From positions 124,001-188,000 of IMG/VR virus record IMGVR_UViG_3300017917_002434: a stretch of DNA of 64,000 bases. One strand, given 5' to 3'. Source of the DNA: a virus. A program made the position numbers and the translations under genes. The notes under the pieces are model-generated. The model was not told the origin of the DNA and did no database searches. It was given only the letters and a program-made list of their open reading frames with translations. This document shows, piece after piece, positions 35,859 to 44,586 of this stretch (position 1 is its first letter; each line of letters starts with the position of its first letter).

Positions 35859-35866
35859 TATTTATA
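35859..35866 (-). promoter_or_regulatory. Late promoter, perfect TATAAATA, for gp26
   Basis: Exact late consensus on the minus strand, 31 nt before the gp26 ATG at 35827, with AGGTGGA in the leader. Confidence 0.75.
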
Positions 35867-35904
35867 TACGCAGATTTTCTGGTATTTTAATTCCGGACAC
35901 TTAA

Positions 35905-38514
35905 ATGGCAAAAACCACAGTAGAAATCCTCGGAGGAGAGTTAGACGGCACAGTCTTAAACAACATAGCTAGCGAAGCTACTATGCGTGAATTGCTGGCC
36001 GCAGTTAAAGCACAATCCAAATCTGGACCCGGTAGTGGAGTTGGTGGGGGCGGAGCTAGAGGTGGTAGCTCAAAAAATCCTGGCAAAAAGCTCGATGTAA
36101 TGAGTAAGTTAGCTGACGGTCTAGGTAATCAGATAGGTAATGTAATCGGTGCTGTCGGTAGTATGGGTGCTATGTTACTCACTGGTAATACGAGAATGAG
36201 CTCTTACACTAAAACATTAAACGATCAAGTTATCGCTAGATTGCCTGTAGTAGGAGGGCTGTTAGGAGGTCTAGGCGGGATTATCAGTGACAGTATCGAA
36301 GTATTAGAAGATTGGAATGACAGTCTAAGAACTGGTACACAGACAGGTGCTACATTTGGAAATAGTATTTTAAGAGCATCAAAAGCTGCGACATCTGCTG
36401 CTATGGATCTCGATTCATTTATGAGAATGATCAGCAGTAATTCGTCTGTGATGTTGAATCTAGCCGGTACAGTAACTGAGGGTGCTGAAAGATTTAGTAA
36501 GATATCTAGATTGTTAAACAGAGACGGTGGCAAAGCAACCCAGACTCTTAGACAGATGGGTATGAAAGCCAAAGATATCAATGAAGGATTGATCAATTAC
36601 ATTGATATCATGGGCGGAGGAATGTTCCAAGACAAACGCACCAATGAAGAAATAGCAGACGGCTATGAAAAGTTCCAACTTGGAATGATGAGATTAACAT
36701 CTCTCACTGGCAAGAGTGTTAAAAAATTAGAAGAAGAAATGGCTGTAGCATCTAAAGACATCGTATTTAGGATGCAGTTATCGAGATTAGAACCTAAAGA
36801 AAGAACTAAGATGTTAGAAACATTGGCCAACTATACAGCGATGTATGGTCAGGCTGGTGCTGAATTATTCAAATCATTATATCTACAGATGCCCCCAGGA
36901 GACGAACAGGCTAGAAACCTAGCAGTGCTCCAACCGATGCTGGTAAGATCTATGAAAGATTCTATTAACACAGCATTAGATACTAATGTTACTATAGCCC
37001 GTATGTCTACGCAGATTGAAGATGATATCATCAAGGCTATGCTAAAATCTGCTAAGACATCATCTGGTCTAGAAGGATTATTAGCTGCCGCTAGTGCATC
37101 GTTAGGCGATGCTAAAGGCCTTACGGCTGCTTTAAACCCTATAATGAATCAGCTGTTAAAGTACGGCGATATTTCAAAAATCACTGAAAAAGATCTCAGA
37201 GAGATGTTTAAGAAAGCTAGAGATGAACAGAAAGCTCGCGATGCTTTAACGAAATTTATCAACGATTTTGAAATGGCTATGCAGGATCTTAAATTTCAGT
37301 TAATGGAATTTTTATATCCTATGTTAGATGATCTAGGAAGATATCTAGAAAGACAGGACATAGCAGGCAAGGTAAAAATATTTGGAACATGGCTTAAAGA
37401 AAATGTAGACAAATATCTACCTGACGTTATAACATTTTTTAGATATCTAGGTGACGAGGAAGGCAGAGAATTTATTTGGAACGAAGTAACATATTTCTTT
37501 GAACGTATGGGTATCCATATGTTGTACCATGCTAAATCTATGTTTAATCCAGACAAAGTCGGTGATTACGGAAATATCAGAGATGAAGCATTAGAAAGAG
37601 CTATGCAAGACCACGAAGCCAAACAAAATGTACTTCGAAGAAATATGCCAGCACCGTATACGAGGCCAGGAGAACAACCATCAGGTACTGCCGATCGTAG
37701 ACAGCCAGGTCAAGTAAAAGAAACCGGAAGATCAGATCCGAGGGTAACCAGTGCCTCAGAAAAAATCGTCACAGATTTATCAAAGAGAGGATTTGGTATG
37801 GCAAATCCTCTCGGAAAAGGTGCGGCTATACAATCAAATAGTGAGTTCGGAAAAATACGACAATACTATGATAAGGATGGTAAGCTGATCGAAGAAAAAG
37901 CACACATGGGCGAGGATATTAGAGCAAATTTAGCAAAAGTATATGCTGCTATTCCTGGCGAAGTAGTTTATGGTATGCGGGGCGGATATGGATTTGCTGC
38001 CACTATTACAGGTAAAGATGGTGATTACAAAGGTATAGAATTAATTTACGGACACTTGCATAGAAAGGAGTCTGAGCAGATTCGAGCCCGAAGGGACAAA
38101 ACGGATGTCAAGATAGGCGACGAGTTAGGCGTCACAGGAGGAGGACTAGGCGATCCTGGAGCAGGCACATCGACTGGACGTCACCTCCATTTTGAAGCTA
38201 GAAAAGACGGTGTGCCGTTCAACCCCATGTCTCTAATTAAACCAGGAATGAACACCGGAACGCTAGGAGTGTACGGAACATTGTTCAAAGATTTTGGTTC
38301 AGCAACAGATGTTGTATTAGATGGAAATAAGGCTGTTATGACTCCAGAACAGATGAATAATGTAATGGCCGGTGCCGGAACTATAGCTACGAGAGAGTTG
38401 TTAGATTCAATAGACGCAAATTTTGCTAGATTAGAATCTTTGATGAGAGAACGTACTAACTTGTCAAGATCACAACTTACCCATATAGAAAATAATCGAG
38501 TGACAATAGCATAA
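35905..38514 (+). CDS. Tape-measure protein 1 with C-terminal M23 peptidase
   Basis: 869 residues. The N terminus ('INNxASEATxxEILxAxK'-like), a hydrophobic 'LPVVGGLLGGLGGIISDSI' and helical middle are shared with the next gene. Residues about 666-770 form an M23 (lysostaphin-type) peptidase: 'HMGEDI' (metal His and Asp), 'YGHLH', and 'GRHLHFEARKDG' with the HxH metal pair; all expected zinc ligands are present. The C terminus after it ('GTLGVYGTLFKDF', 'KAVMTPEQMNNV') is again shared with the paralogue. Tail tape-measure proteins (gp29 role in T4) often carry such domains to open the cell wall during DNA entry. The stop overlaps the next start (TAATG). Confidence 0.85.
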   Translation: MAKTTVEILGGELDGTVLNNIASEATMRELLAAVKAQSKSGPGSGVGGGGARGGSSKNPGKKLDVMSKLADGLGNQIGNVIGAVGSMGAMLLTGNTRMSSYTKTLNDQVIARLPVVGGLLGGLGGIISDSIEVLEDWNDSLRTGTQTGATFGNSILRASKAATSAAMDLDSFMRMISSNSSVMLNLAGTVTEGAERFSKISRLLNRDGGKATQTLRQMGMKAKDINEGLINYIDIMGGGMFQDKRTNEEIADGYEKFQLGMMRLTSLTGKSVKKLEEEMAVASKDIVFRMQLSRLEPKERTKMLETLANYTAMYGQAGAELFKSLYLQMPPGDEQARNLAVLQPMLVRSMKDSINTALDTNVTIARMSTQIEDDIIKAMLKSAKTSSGLEGLLAAASASLGDAKGLTAALNPIMNQLLKYGDISKITEKDLREMFKKARDEQKARDALTKFINDFEMAMQDLKFQLMEFLYPMLDDLGRYLERQDIAGKVKIFGTWLKENVDKYLPDVITFFRYLGDEEGREFIWNEVTYFFERMGIHMLYHAKSMFNPDKVGDYGNIRDEALERAMQDHEAKQNVLRRNMPAPYTRPGEQPSGTADRRQPGQVKETGRSDPRVTSASEKIVTDLSKRGFGMANPLGKGAAIQSNSEFGKIRQYYDKDGKLIEEKAHMGEDIRANLAKVYAAIPGEVVYGMRGGYGFAATITGKDGDYKGIELIYGHLHRKESEQIRARRDKTDVKIGDELGVTGGGLGDPGAGTSTGRHLHFEARKDGVPFNPMSLIKPGMNTGTLGVYGTLFKDFGSATDVVLDGNKAVMTPEQMNNVMAGAGTIATRELLDSIDANFARLESLMRERTNLSRSQLTHIENNRVTIA

Positions 38515-41006
38515 TGCCAAGAAATACTGTAGAATATTATAGTTCAAAATTAGGCAGCGGAGTTATCAACAACGCTGCTTCTGAAGCTACTCTCCAAGAA
38601 ATTCTTAGAGCTTATAAGGATTCTGCTAGTAGCAGAGATGATGCTAATGATATAGCTGATGAAGCATCAGCTGCTTCAGCATCTCTTAAATTATTGAAAA
38701 AAGGTTTTTCTTCGTTAGGAGCCGGCATAGGAAACACCGTTAGTGCCGGTAGAAATTTTATAACGATGATAGCCAAAGGTGAAGATAAACTCAGTGCCTA
38801 CGGAAGATTCATACAAGAAGATCTAATTAAAAAAATTCCTGTAGTAGGTGATACCTTAGGAAGTTTTACTGGTATAATAGTAGAAACTATGGCAGTACTA
38901 GAATCTTGGAATGACGGATTACAACAGGCAAATAAACACGGAGCCACTTTTAATCATAGTATTTTTAAATTTAAAGAAACTGCTCTAGACATGGGATTAT
39001 CAACCGATGAGCTAGTATCATTGGTTAGTAGTAACAGCGACAAACTAATGTCTATGGGCGGCGGCACGATAACATCTGGTATAGAAAATGTCAGAAAATT
39101 ATCCGCAGCATTGTTTATGGATGGTGATCGAGTTTCATCAATATTAGATAGATGGGGATATACAACTTATCAGCAAAATGAATTATTAATAGATTTTTGG
39201 TCTAGTACTATGCGAGGCAAAGCTGTTACAGAAAAAAATATTAACAGTACTACTAATCATTTTTTAGCCTATGCTTCACAGATTGATACCTATCAGAAGA
39301 TCACAGGTATGAATAAAGATCAGCGGATGGAAGCCGCAGCCGCAGCTAACCAAGATATAACTTATAGAATGAAAGTTAGCAAACTCGGAGGTCCGCAGCA
39401 GGCAAGGATGGAAATGGCATTAAACAGCTATGCTATGGTATTTGGATCTCAAGCAGCAGAGTTATTCAAGTCTAGAGAATTAAATGTACAGACTATCAAT
39501 GAAACTGCCCTAGCTTTACAGTATGCCCTAGGACCTAGTTTTGAAAAATCTATGGATAGCATTATCAAGATGGCCAAAGAAGATAATGTTGATCCTAAAG
39601 TATTTGAAAGATATGTAAATGAAACTATCGGCAGACAATTAGCTAATTCCAAAGAAGCTATGAAACAACTAGATACACTGATCAAAGGATCAGTATCTGG
39701 CAATGAACAGAGTAAACGAATAGTTAAAGCTCTTACTCCTGCTATGGAATTTATGGTCAAGCAAGGCGGTATGAGCAAAGATATGCAGAATCAATTTACA
39801 CGAATGGTAGAAGCAGCCAAAGCAGAACAAGACAGAACAGATGCTTTTACTAATGTACTAAGAAATTTTCAAAGAGCAGTTTTAAGAGTGTATCGTGCTT
39901 TGGTAAAATCATTTTTTCCAGTAATGAAAGATCTAGCTAGAGAATTTAATCTGGCAATGATACCAGAAAAAATGAAAGAGTTTAACAAATATCTTATACA
40001 GTTGGCTCAAGATGCGTGGCCATACGTGAAAAACTTCTTTAGTAACCTTACAGACGATGAAACATTAAGATATATGGGTGATATGTTCGATGCTATGTTC
40101 GAAGCACTTACATTACATTTCAGAGTATTCATGCGACAAATGATCTATGATGCGTTTGGTATAGCAGGTCTAACAGAGTTTCTAGCAAAAAAATTAGGTA
40201 TCGGACCTGATCTCGATCTTATGACTGCTAGGGCCGACGCACTAGTTAATTACTCTAAAGAAGTAGCAAAACAACTAATTCTACCACAGGATCAACGTCA
40301 ATTTCCAGTAAGACCAGAAGATCAAAAATTTGTAGTAGGCGACAAAACCTATTATGTTAGAGATCTCATGAGAGGTTCTAGCGGATTTTACAAATATTAC
40401 AGCAGCCAATATGAAGGAGGACCTGGTTCTGATATAGAACCTTATAATCTTAATCTTATATCTAGGATACGGAGTTTTAGAGAACGAGAAGCTGAACAAG
40501 GTAAAATATTAGAAGACGATAGAGCACAATTTGGTGGTTTGAATCGCCTACAGAGAGAAGCATTAACTGATTTTGTTACTAAGGACATTCTTGGAACGAG
40601 AAATTCCAATAGATACCTAGCTCCGATTTTAAATGACCCAGCTCAATGGGCCGAAGCATCGCAGGGTGATAAGAATAGAATTATGAGTTTTCTAAACGAG
40701 AAAGAAGTACAACAGTTAATCGACAAGTATCGCAAAGCCTATCCAAATACATATAAAGGTTACCGTACAGGTACTTTAGGAACTTTAGGCAGATTGTTTG
40801 GCAATTTCAAAGGCGGTACACTGGCTCAGTTACACGGAAAAGAGGCTGTAGTAACACCATCTCAACTCCAGACAGTGATCGATACCAGTGCTCAGATTTC
40901 GACGAGAGATGTAATAAATCGTTTAAATAGTAGTATTAATCGCATGATCGATGTAGCAAAACAAGATGTTATTTTGGAACGTTCTAAACTGTTAGCTATG
41001 ACCTAA
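38514..41006 (+). CDS. Tape-measure protein 2, paralogue without peptidase
   Basis: 830 residues, homologous to the preceding gene at both ends: 'INNAASEATLQEILRAYK', 'IPVVGDTLGSFTGIIVETM', 'VLESWNDGLQQ.NKHGATF', 'SSNSDKLMSMGG', and a matching C terminus 'GTLGTLGRLFGNFKGG', 'EAVVTPSQLQTVIDTSAQIS'. Where the first protein has the M23 domain, this one has an unrelated charged segment ('DQRQFPVRPEDQKFVVGDK') and no metal-ligand motif. Translation is coupled by TAATG. The pair may form a hetero-oligomeric ruler. T4 has a single gp29. Confidence 0.82.
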   Translation: MPRNTVEYYSSKLGSGVINNAASEATLQEILRAYKDSASSRDDANDIADEASAASASLKLLKKGFSSLGAGIGNTVSAGRNFITMIAKGEDKLSAYGRFIQEDLIKKIPVVGDTLGSFTGIIVETMAVLESWNDGLQQANKHGATFNHSIFKFKETALDMGLSTDELVSLVSSNSDKLMSMGGGTITSGIENVRKLSAALFMDGDRVSSILDRWGYTTYQQNELLIDFWSSTMRGKAVTEKNINSTTNHFLAYASQIDTYQKITGMNKDQRMEAAAAANQDITYRMKVSKLGGPQQARMEMALNSYAMVFGSQAAELFKSRELNVQTINETALALQYALGPSFEKSMDSIIKMAKEDNVDPKVFERYVNETIGRQLANSKEAMKQLDTLIKGSVSGNEQSKRIVKALTPAMEFMVKQGGMSKDMQNQFTRMVEAAKAEQDRTDAFTNVLRNFQRAVLRVYRALVKSFFPVMKDLAREFNLAMIPEKMKEFNKYLIQLAQDAWPYVKNFFSNLTDDETLRYMGDMFDAMFEALTLHFRVFMRQMIYDAFGIAGLTEFLAKKLGIGPDLDLMTARADALVNYSKEVAKQLILPQDQRQFPVRPEDQKFVVGDKTYYVRDLMRGSSGFYKYYSSQYEGGPGSDIEPYNLNLISRIRSFREREAEQGKILEDDRAQFGGLNRLQREALTDFVTKDILGTRNSNRYLAPILNDPAQWAEASQGDKNRIMSFLNEKEVQQLIDKYRKAYPNTYKGYRTGTLGTLGRLFGNFKGGTLAQLHGKEAVVTPSQLQTVIDTSAQISTRDVINRLNSSINRMIDVAKQDVILERSKLLAMT

Positions 41007-41027
41007 GGTCAAGCACTGGAGAATAAA

Positions 41028-42746
41028 TTGAGTTGGAAAAAATATTTTACGCCTGTACCTGTAGGTAAACAATCGGGAGTGATGAGTCCGTTAGGAAACG
41101 GAAGTCGCCCAGGTCCGGCACGCTCAAATTATTCTAGTTTTTTACCAGATGTCTATGCCGGTACACCAAATCGTGTAGAACGTTATATGCAATATGAAAC
41201 TATGGATATGGACAGCGAAGTCAATGCTGCTCTAGATATCCTCGCAGAGTTCTGCACTCAAACCAACAGAGAAAATAACACCGCATTCCAGATATTGTTC
41301 AAAGGACAACCTACAGCTACAGAAGTAAAGATCCTCAAAGACGGACTACAAAAATGGGCTAAGTTCCAACAATTTGAAACAAGGATGTTCCGTATAGTTC
41401 GAAATGTTTTCAAATACGGCGATGCTTTTTTTATTAAAGATCCTGAAACACTGAAATGGTTCTATGTCGATCCAGCCAAACTAGTAAAAATTATCGTTAA
41501 TGAATCAGAAGGTAAGAAGCCAGAACAATATGTGCTTCGAGACATGAATTTTAATTTTAAACATCTGGTAGCAACTTCGATATTAGCTAATACCAATAAG
41601 ACACCCGCAGGCACAGCCAGCTATGTCAGCGGTGGCTCATTTGGTCGAGGTATGGTAGGAACAGCACCTACGCAAACTGGAACTAGATTTAGTGTAAATC
41701 AAGATGAACTCGCAGTAGATGCTAAACACATCGTACACCTAAGCCTGTCAGAAGGACTGGATAACAACTATCCTTTTGGTAATTCACTGTTAGAATCAGT
41801 TTTCAAAGTCTACAAGCAGAAAGAACTGCTTGAAGATGCTATCATTATCTATCGTGTACAACGTGCTCCTGAACGCAGAGTGTTTTACATCGACGTAGGT
41901 AATATGCCTGCTCACATGGCCATGAGTTTTGTTGAACGAGTTAAAAACGAAATCAATCAACGACGCATTCCTAGCCAGACAGGCGGCGGTCAGAATATGA
42001 TCGATGCTAGCTATAATCCCTTGAGTATCTCAGAAGACTATTTCTTCCCACAGACAGCAGAAGGCCGCGGCTCTAAAGTTGACACACTACCAGGCGGTAC
42101 TAATCTAGGTGAGATCGACGATCTACGCTATTTTACTAATAAGCTATTCCGTGCCCTACGCATACCTAGCAGCTACTTACCAACCATGCCCGACGACAGT
42201 CAAGCAGCATTTACGGATGGAAAAGTAGGAACTGCTTACATACAAGAACTGCGTTTTAACGAATATTGTAAACGACTACAGACTAATCTAGTTGAAGAAT
42301 TTGATCTGGAATTTAAAACTTGGCTGATCGATACAGGTATTAATATTGATAATTCATTATTTGAATTAAAATTTAATCCTCCTCAAAACTTCGCAGCCTA
42401 TCGTCAGAGCGAACTAGATAACTCTCGTGTACAGACATTTGCCGCACTACAAGAAGTACCTTTTATGAGCAAACGTTTTGCTTTAAAACGATTCTTAGGT
42501 CTAAGCCAAGAAGAAATCACAGAAAACGAACGTCTGTGGAAAGAAGAGAATGGTACTCTAGTATCGGCAGCTATGAATGCTGCTACAGAGATGAGATCCG
42601 TGGGTGTAACTCCTGGTGGGATATCAGCAGATATGGACGCACAGAGCCAAGAAGCACCCGACGATCTAGCAGCACAAACTGAAAATCCTGCTCCAGAAGG
42701 CGGAGATACAGCGGCAGCAGCACCGACAACTCCGACAGCAATCTAA
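41028..42746 (+). CDS. 20: Portal vertex protein gp20
   Basis: 572 residues (T4: 524). Signatures of the T4-type portal: 'MQYETMDMDSEVNAALDILA', 'VFKYGDAFFIKDPETLKWFY', 'NSLLESVFKVYKQKELLEDA', 'IYRVQRAPERRVFYIDVGN' and 'LRIPSSYLPTMPDDSQAAF'. It forms the dodecameric DNA channel and nucleates the prohead. TTG start supported by GGAG 8 nt upstream and by the N terminus 'SWKKYFTPVP' typical of marine gp20. The C-terminal 40 residues are A/P/E/T-rich. First gene of the head cassette. Confidence 0.96.
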   Translation: MSWKKYFTPVPVGKQSGVMSPLGNGSRPGPARSNYSSFLPDVYAGTPNRVERYMQYETMDMDSEVNAALDILAEFCTQTNRENNTAFQILFKGQPTATEVKILKDGLQKWAKFQQFETRMFRIVRNVFKYGDAFFIKDPETLKWFYVDPAKLVKIIVNESEGKKPEQYVLRDMNFNFKHLVATSILANTNKTPAGTASYVSGGSFGRGMVGTAPTQTGTRFSVNQDELAVDAKHIVHLSLSEGLDNNYPFGNSLLESVFKVYKQKELLEDAIIIYRVQRAPERRVFYIDVGNMPAHMAMSFVERVKNEINQRRIPSQTGGGQNMIDASYNPLSISEDYFFPQTAEGRGSKVDTLPGGTNLGEIDDLRYFTNKLFRALRIPSSYLPTMPDDSQAAFTDGKVGTAYIQELRFNEYCKRLQTNLVEEFDLEFKTWLIDTGINIDNSLFELKFNPPQNFAAYRQSELDNSRVQTFAALQEVPFMSKRFALKRFLGLSQEEITENERLWKEENGTLVSAAMNAATEMRSVGVTPGGISADMDAQSQEAPDDLAAQTENPAPEGGDTAAAAPTTPTAI

Positions 42747-42752
42747 TAAATA
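42745..42752 (+). promoter_or_regulatory. Late-promoter box AATAAATA abutting a start codon
   Basis: AATAAATA across the gp20 stop codon; the next ATG (42758) follows after only 5 nt and has no Shine-Dalgarno. Confidence 0.55.
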
Positions 42753-42757
42753 TTAGA

Positions 42758-43006
42758 ATGAAGCTTCTAGAATTTTTTTATTTTAACGATAAACAAGCTG
42801 AGTACGTAGACGACAAACGCTACGAAAATCAGCGTGACACCTCTGTCCTCAAAAAAGGCGACACGAGAAAAATGTCTTTGACATTAAAGCAGATTAATCA
42901 GTTAAGAAAACAAAGTGAAGCACATCAGTTTGAGCAGGCTGCGGAACTAGAATTTATACAGCAGATGTATGGACAGCCACCAAACGCAGAAGAACAACCA
43001 GCCTAA
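42758..43006 (+). CDS. Small head-cassette protein, possible gp67-like core protein
   Basis: 82 residues, similar in length and position to T4 gp67 (80 residues, prohead core), directly after gp20. The sequence ('MKLLEFFYFNDKQAEYVDD', 'LTLKQINQLRKQSEAHQFEQ') is charged and helical, but I see no specific gp67 motif, so the assignment is positional. The start lacks a Shine-Dalgarno and sits 5 nt behind a late box. The last 38 nt overlap the next gene in another frame. Confidence 0.7.
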   Translation: MKLLEFFYFNDKQAEYVDDKRYENQRDTSVLKKGDTRKMSLTLKQINQLRKQSEAHQFEQAAELEFIQQMYGQPPNAEEQPA

Positions 43007-43601
43007 ACGTGTCGCATTTGTACTAGGTAACGGCCGTAGTAGGCTGCGACTCAACCTCCCAGAACTAAAAAAATACGGAAAAATCTACGGCTGTAATGCC
43101 TTATATAGAGAATACGAACCTGATTTTTTAGTAGCTGTTGACGAAAAAATGGTCAGAGAAATAGCCAATGCCCGCTGGCAATTTGGCAAACAAGTATGGA
43201 CTAATCCTAATAAAAATGTATTAAAGTTAGAAGGGTTTCAGTTCTTTAATCCTCATAAAGGTTGGAGTTCTGGGCCTACAGCACTATGGTTAGCCAGTTC
43301 GCATGGCTATGACGAGATCTATATATGCGGCTTTGATTTCCAAGGATCAGAAGGAAAATTAAACAATGTGTATGCTGATACGCCTAACTATAGACGCAGC
43401 TATGAACCAGCAACTTATTTCGGAAATTGGGTAAATCAGACCGAAAAAGTAATAAAAGAGTTCAGAAAAATTAAATACTTTCGTGTAGTACAGGACAAAA
43501 AAGATTTCGTACCTCCTTTGTTAGCAGGCATCACAGAAAATCTCAGTCACGTAACTTATGATGAATTGAAGCAAGATCTACACAAAGCGATATTTAAATG
43601 A
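42969..43601 (+). CDS. MptE/DUF115-like protein within head cassette, unknown role
   Basis: 210 residues. 'AFVLGNGRSRLRLNLPELKK' and 'IYGCNALYREYEPDFLVAVD' resemble the pattern G-x-G-x-S ... N ... PD..v..D of the DUF115/MptE-like and some glycosyltransferase families with a Rossmann-type fold; 'YIYICGFDFQG' fits a later strand. The catalytic role is unknown. It may modify a virion protein or glycan, or be a moron in the head cluster. ATG at 42969 is the only usable start before the conserved part and overlaps the previous gene by 38 nt; no good Shine-Dalgarno is seen. Confidence 0.65.
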   Translation: MDSHQTQKNNQPKRVAFVLGNGRSRLRLNLPELKKYGKIYGCNALYREYEPDFLVAVDEKMVREIANARWQFGKQVWTNPNKNVLKLEGFQFFNPHKGWSSGPTALWLASSHGYDEIYICGFDFQGSEGKLNNVYADTPNYRRSYEPATYFGNWVNQTEKVIKEFRKIKYFRVVQDKKDFVPPLLAGITENLSHVTYDELKQDLHKAIFK

Positions 43602-43650
43602 TCAGAATTCATCAAAAAAGTACCATTTAATCCCGATCTTTATATTAATA

Positions 43651-43658
43651 GTTAAATA
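43651..43658 (+). promoter_or_regulatory. Late-promoter-like box GTTAAATA
   Basis: GTTAAATA, two mismatches to TATAAATA, in the 92-nt gap before the acidic core gene. GGAGG lies at the ribosome-site position of that gene. Rest of the gap holds nothing else I can name. Confidence 0.45.
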
Positions 43659-43693
43659 TAACTTGACAGCCTAACCATTTTGGAGGAAAAATC

Positions 43694-44572
43694 ATGGCAG
43701 ATAAAAATCAAATCGCAGCAGTGCTAGAGCACCTGCTAAACAATGAACAGCAAAAAGCTGAAGAATTATTCCACGAGTACGTAGTTGGAAAATCTCGTGA
43801 AATCTATGAAAATCTAATCGATTCAGAAATCGAAGAAGAAGTTAAAGACGAAGATCTAGAAGAAACCAACGAAGACGATCTAGACGAAGCAAATGAAGAC
43901 GATCTAGATGAGTCAAACGAAGACGATCTAGACGAAGATTTTGAAGAAATTACAGCAGAAGGCGACGACGAAGTTGACGACCTCATAGGCGACATCAAAC
44001 CCAAAACTAGTGGCGACGGTGAAGAAGGTGAAGAAGGCGAAGAAGCTGGTGAAGAAGGTGAAGAAGAAGACGACGACCAGCCAGCAACCAAAGGCGATCT
44101 AAAAGATATCGTTGACGAATTAGAAGCAGCATTCGCAAAATATGCTGGCGGCGAGTCAGATGCTGGCGAACTAGGCGGTGATGATACACCTCCTGGAATG
44201 ATGGGAATGATGAAAGATGATCTAGGAGATCTAGAAACAGTACGTGAATATGTTGAGAAAGTTCCAGCAGGTCACGGTGCTGAAAAGAAAGGATCTGCTG
44301 AAAAAGCTGACAATACTAAGTCTATTGTAGCTAGCGAGAACAACATGGGCGGTACAACCGCAAACATCGCTAAGGGCGGTGAAGGTGGCGGTAAAGAAAG
44401 CGGTTTGACAAACAACAAACCACAAGATATGAAAACCGGCAATGTTAACGTAGTTGGAGGCACCAATGCTAAGTCATTCTATAGTAAGAATGGCAAAGGC
44501 CATGGAGCTGAGAAGAAAGGTACCGCTGAAACTGGTGTAGATGCTACATCAATCATTCGCGGTAGCAGATAA
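43694..44572 (+). CDS. Acidic prohead core protein
   Basis: 292 residues. N terminus 'NQIAAVLEHLLNNEQQKAEE' and 'FHEYVVGKSREIYENLIDS' matches prohead core proteins of marine T4-like phages. Then comes a very acidic stretch (E/D repeats, residues about 50-145) and a G/E/N/K-rich C terminus with two copies of 'HGAEKKG.AE'. It precedes gp21 protease and gp22 scaffold, so it is probably a scaffold component cleaved during maturation. GGAGG is a strong ribosome site, consistent with high expression. Confidence 0.78.
   Translation: MADKNQIAAVLEHLLNNEQQKAEELFHEYVVGKSREIYENLIDSEIEEEVKDEDLEETNEDDLDEANEDDLDESNEDDLDEDFEEITAEGDDEVDDLIGDIKPKTSGDGEEGEEGEEAGEEGEEEDDDQPATKGDLKDIVDELEAAFAKYAGGESDAGELGGDDTPPGMMGMMKDDLGDLETVREYVEKVPAGHGAEKKGSAEKADNTKSIVASENNMGGTTANIAKGGEGGGKESGLTNNKPQDMKTGNVNVVGGTNAKSFYSKNGKGHGAEKKGTAETGVDATSIIRGSR
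43868..43939 (+). repeat. Three 24-bp tandem repeats (NEDDLDEx)
   Basis: Three head-to-tail copies of a 24-bp unit encoding N-E-D-D-L-D-E-x at 43868-43891, 43892-43915 and 43916-43939, with a degenerate copy before them (DEDLEET). Confidence 0.85.
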
Positions 44573-44586
44573 TCGGAACGATCTAG

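Noticed and set aside
35828-35911. N-terminal extension of gp26 from an ATG at 35911
   Set aside because: The gp26 late promoter lies inside this stretch and a ribosome site precedes the ATG at 35827; the extension would also overlap the tape-measure start.
43804-44091. Ser-rich minus-strand ORF
   Set aside because: It is the antisense shadow of the acidic Glu/Asp repeats of the prohead core protein.
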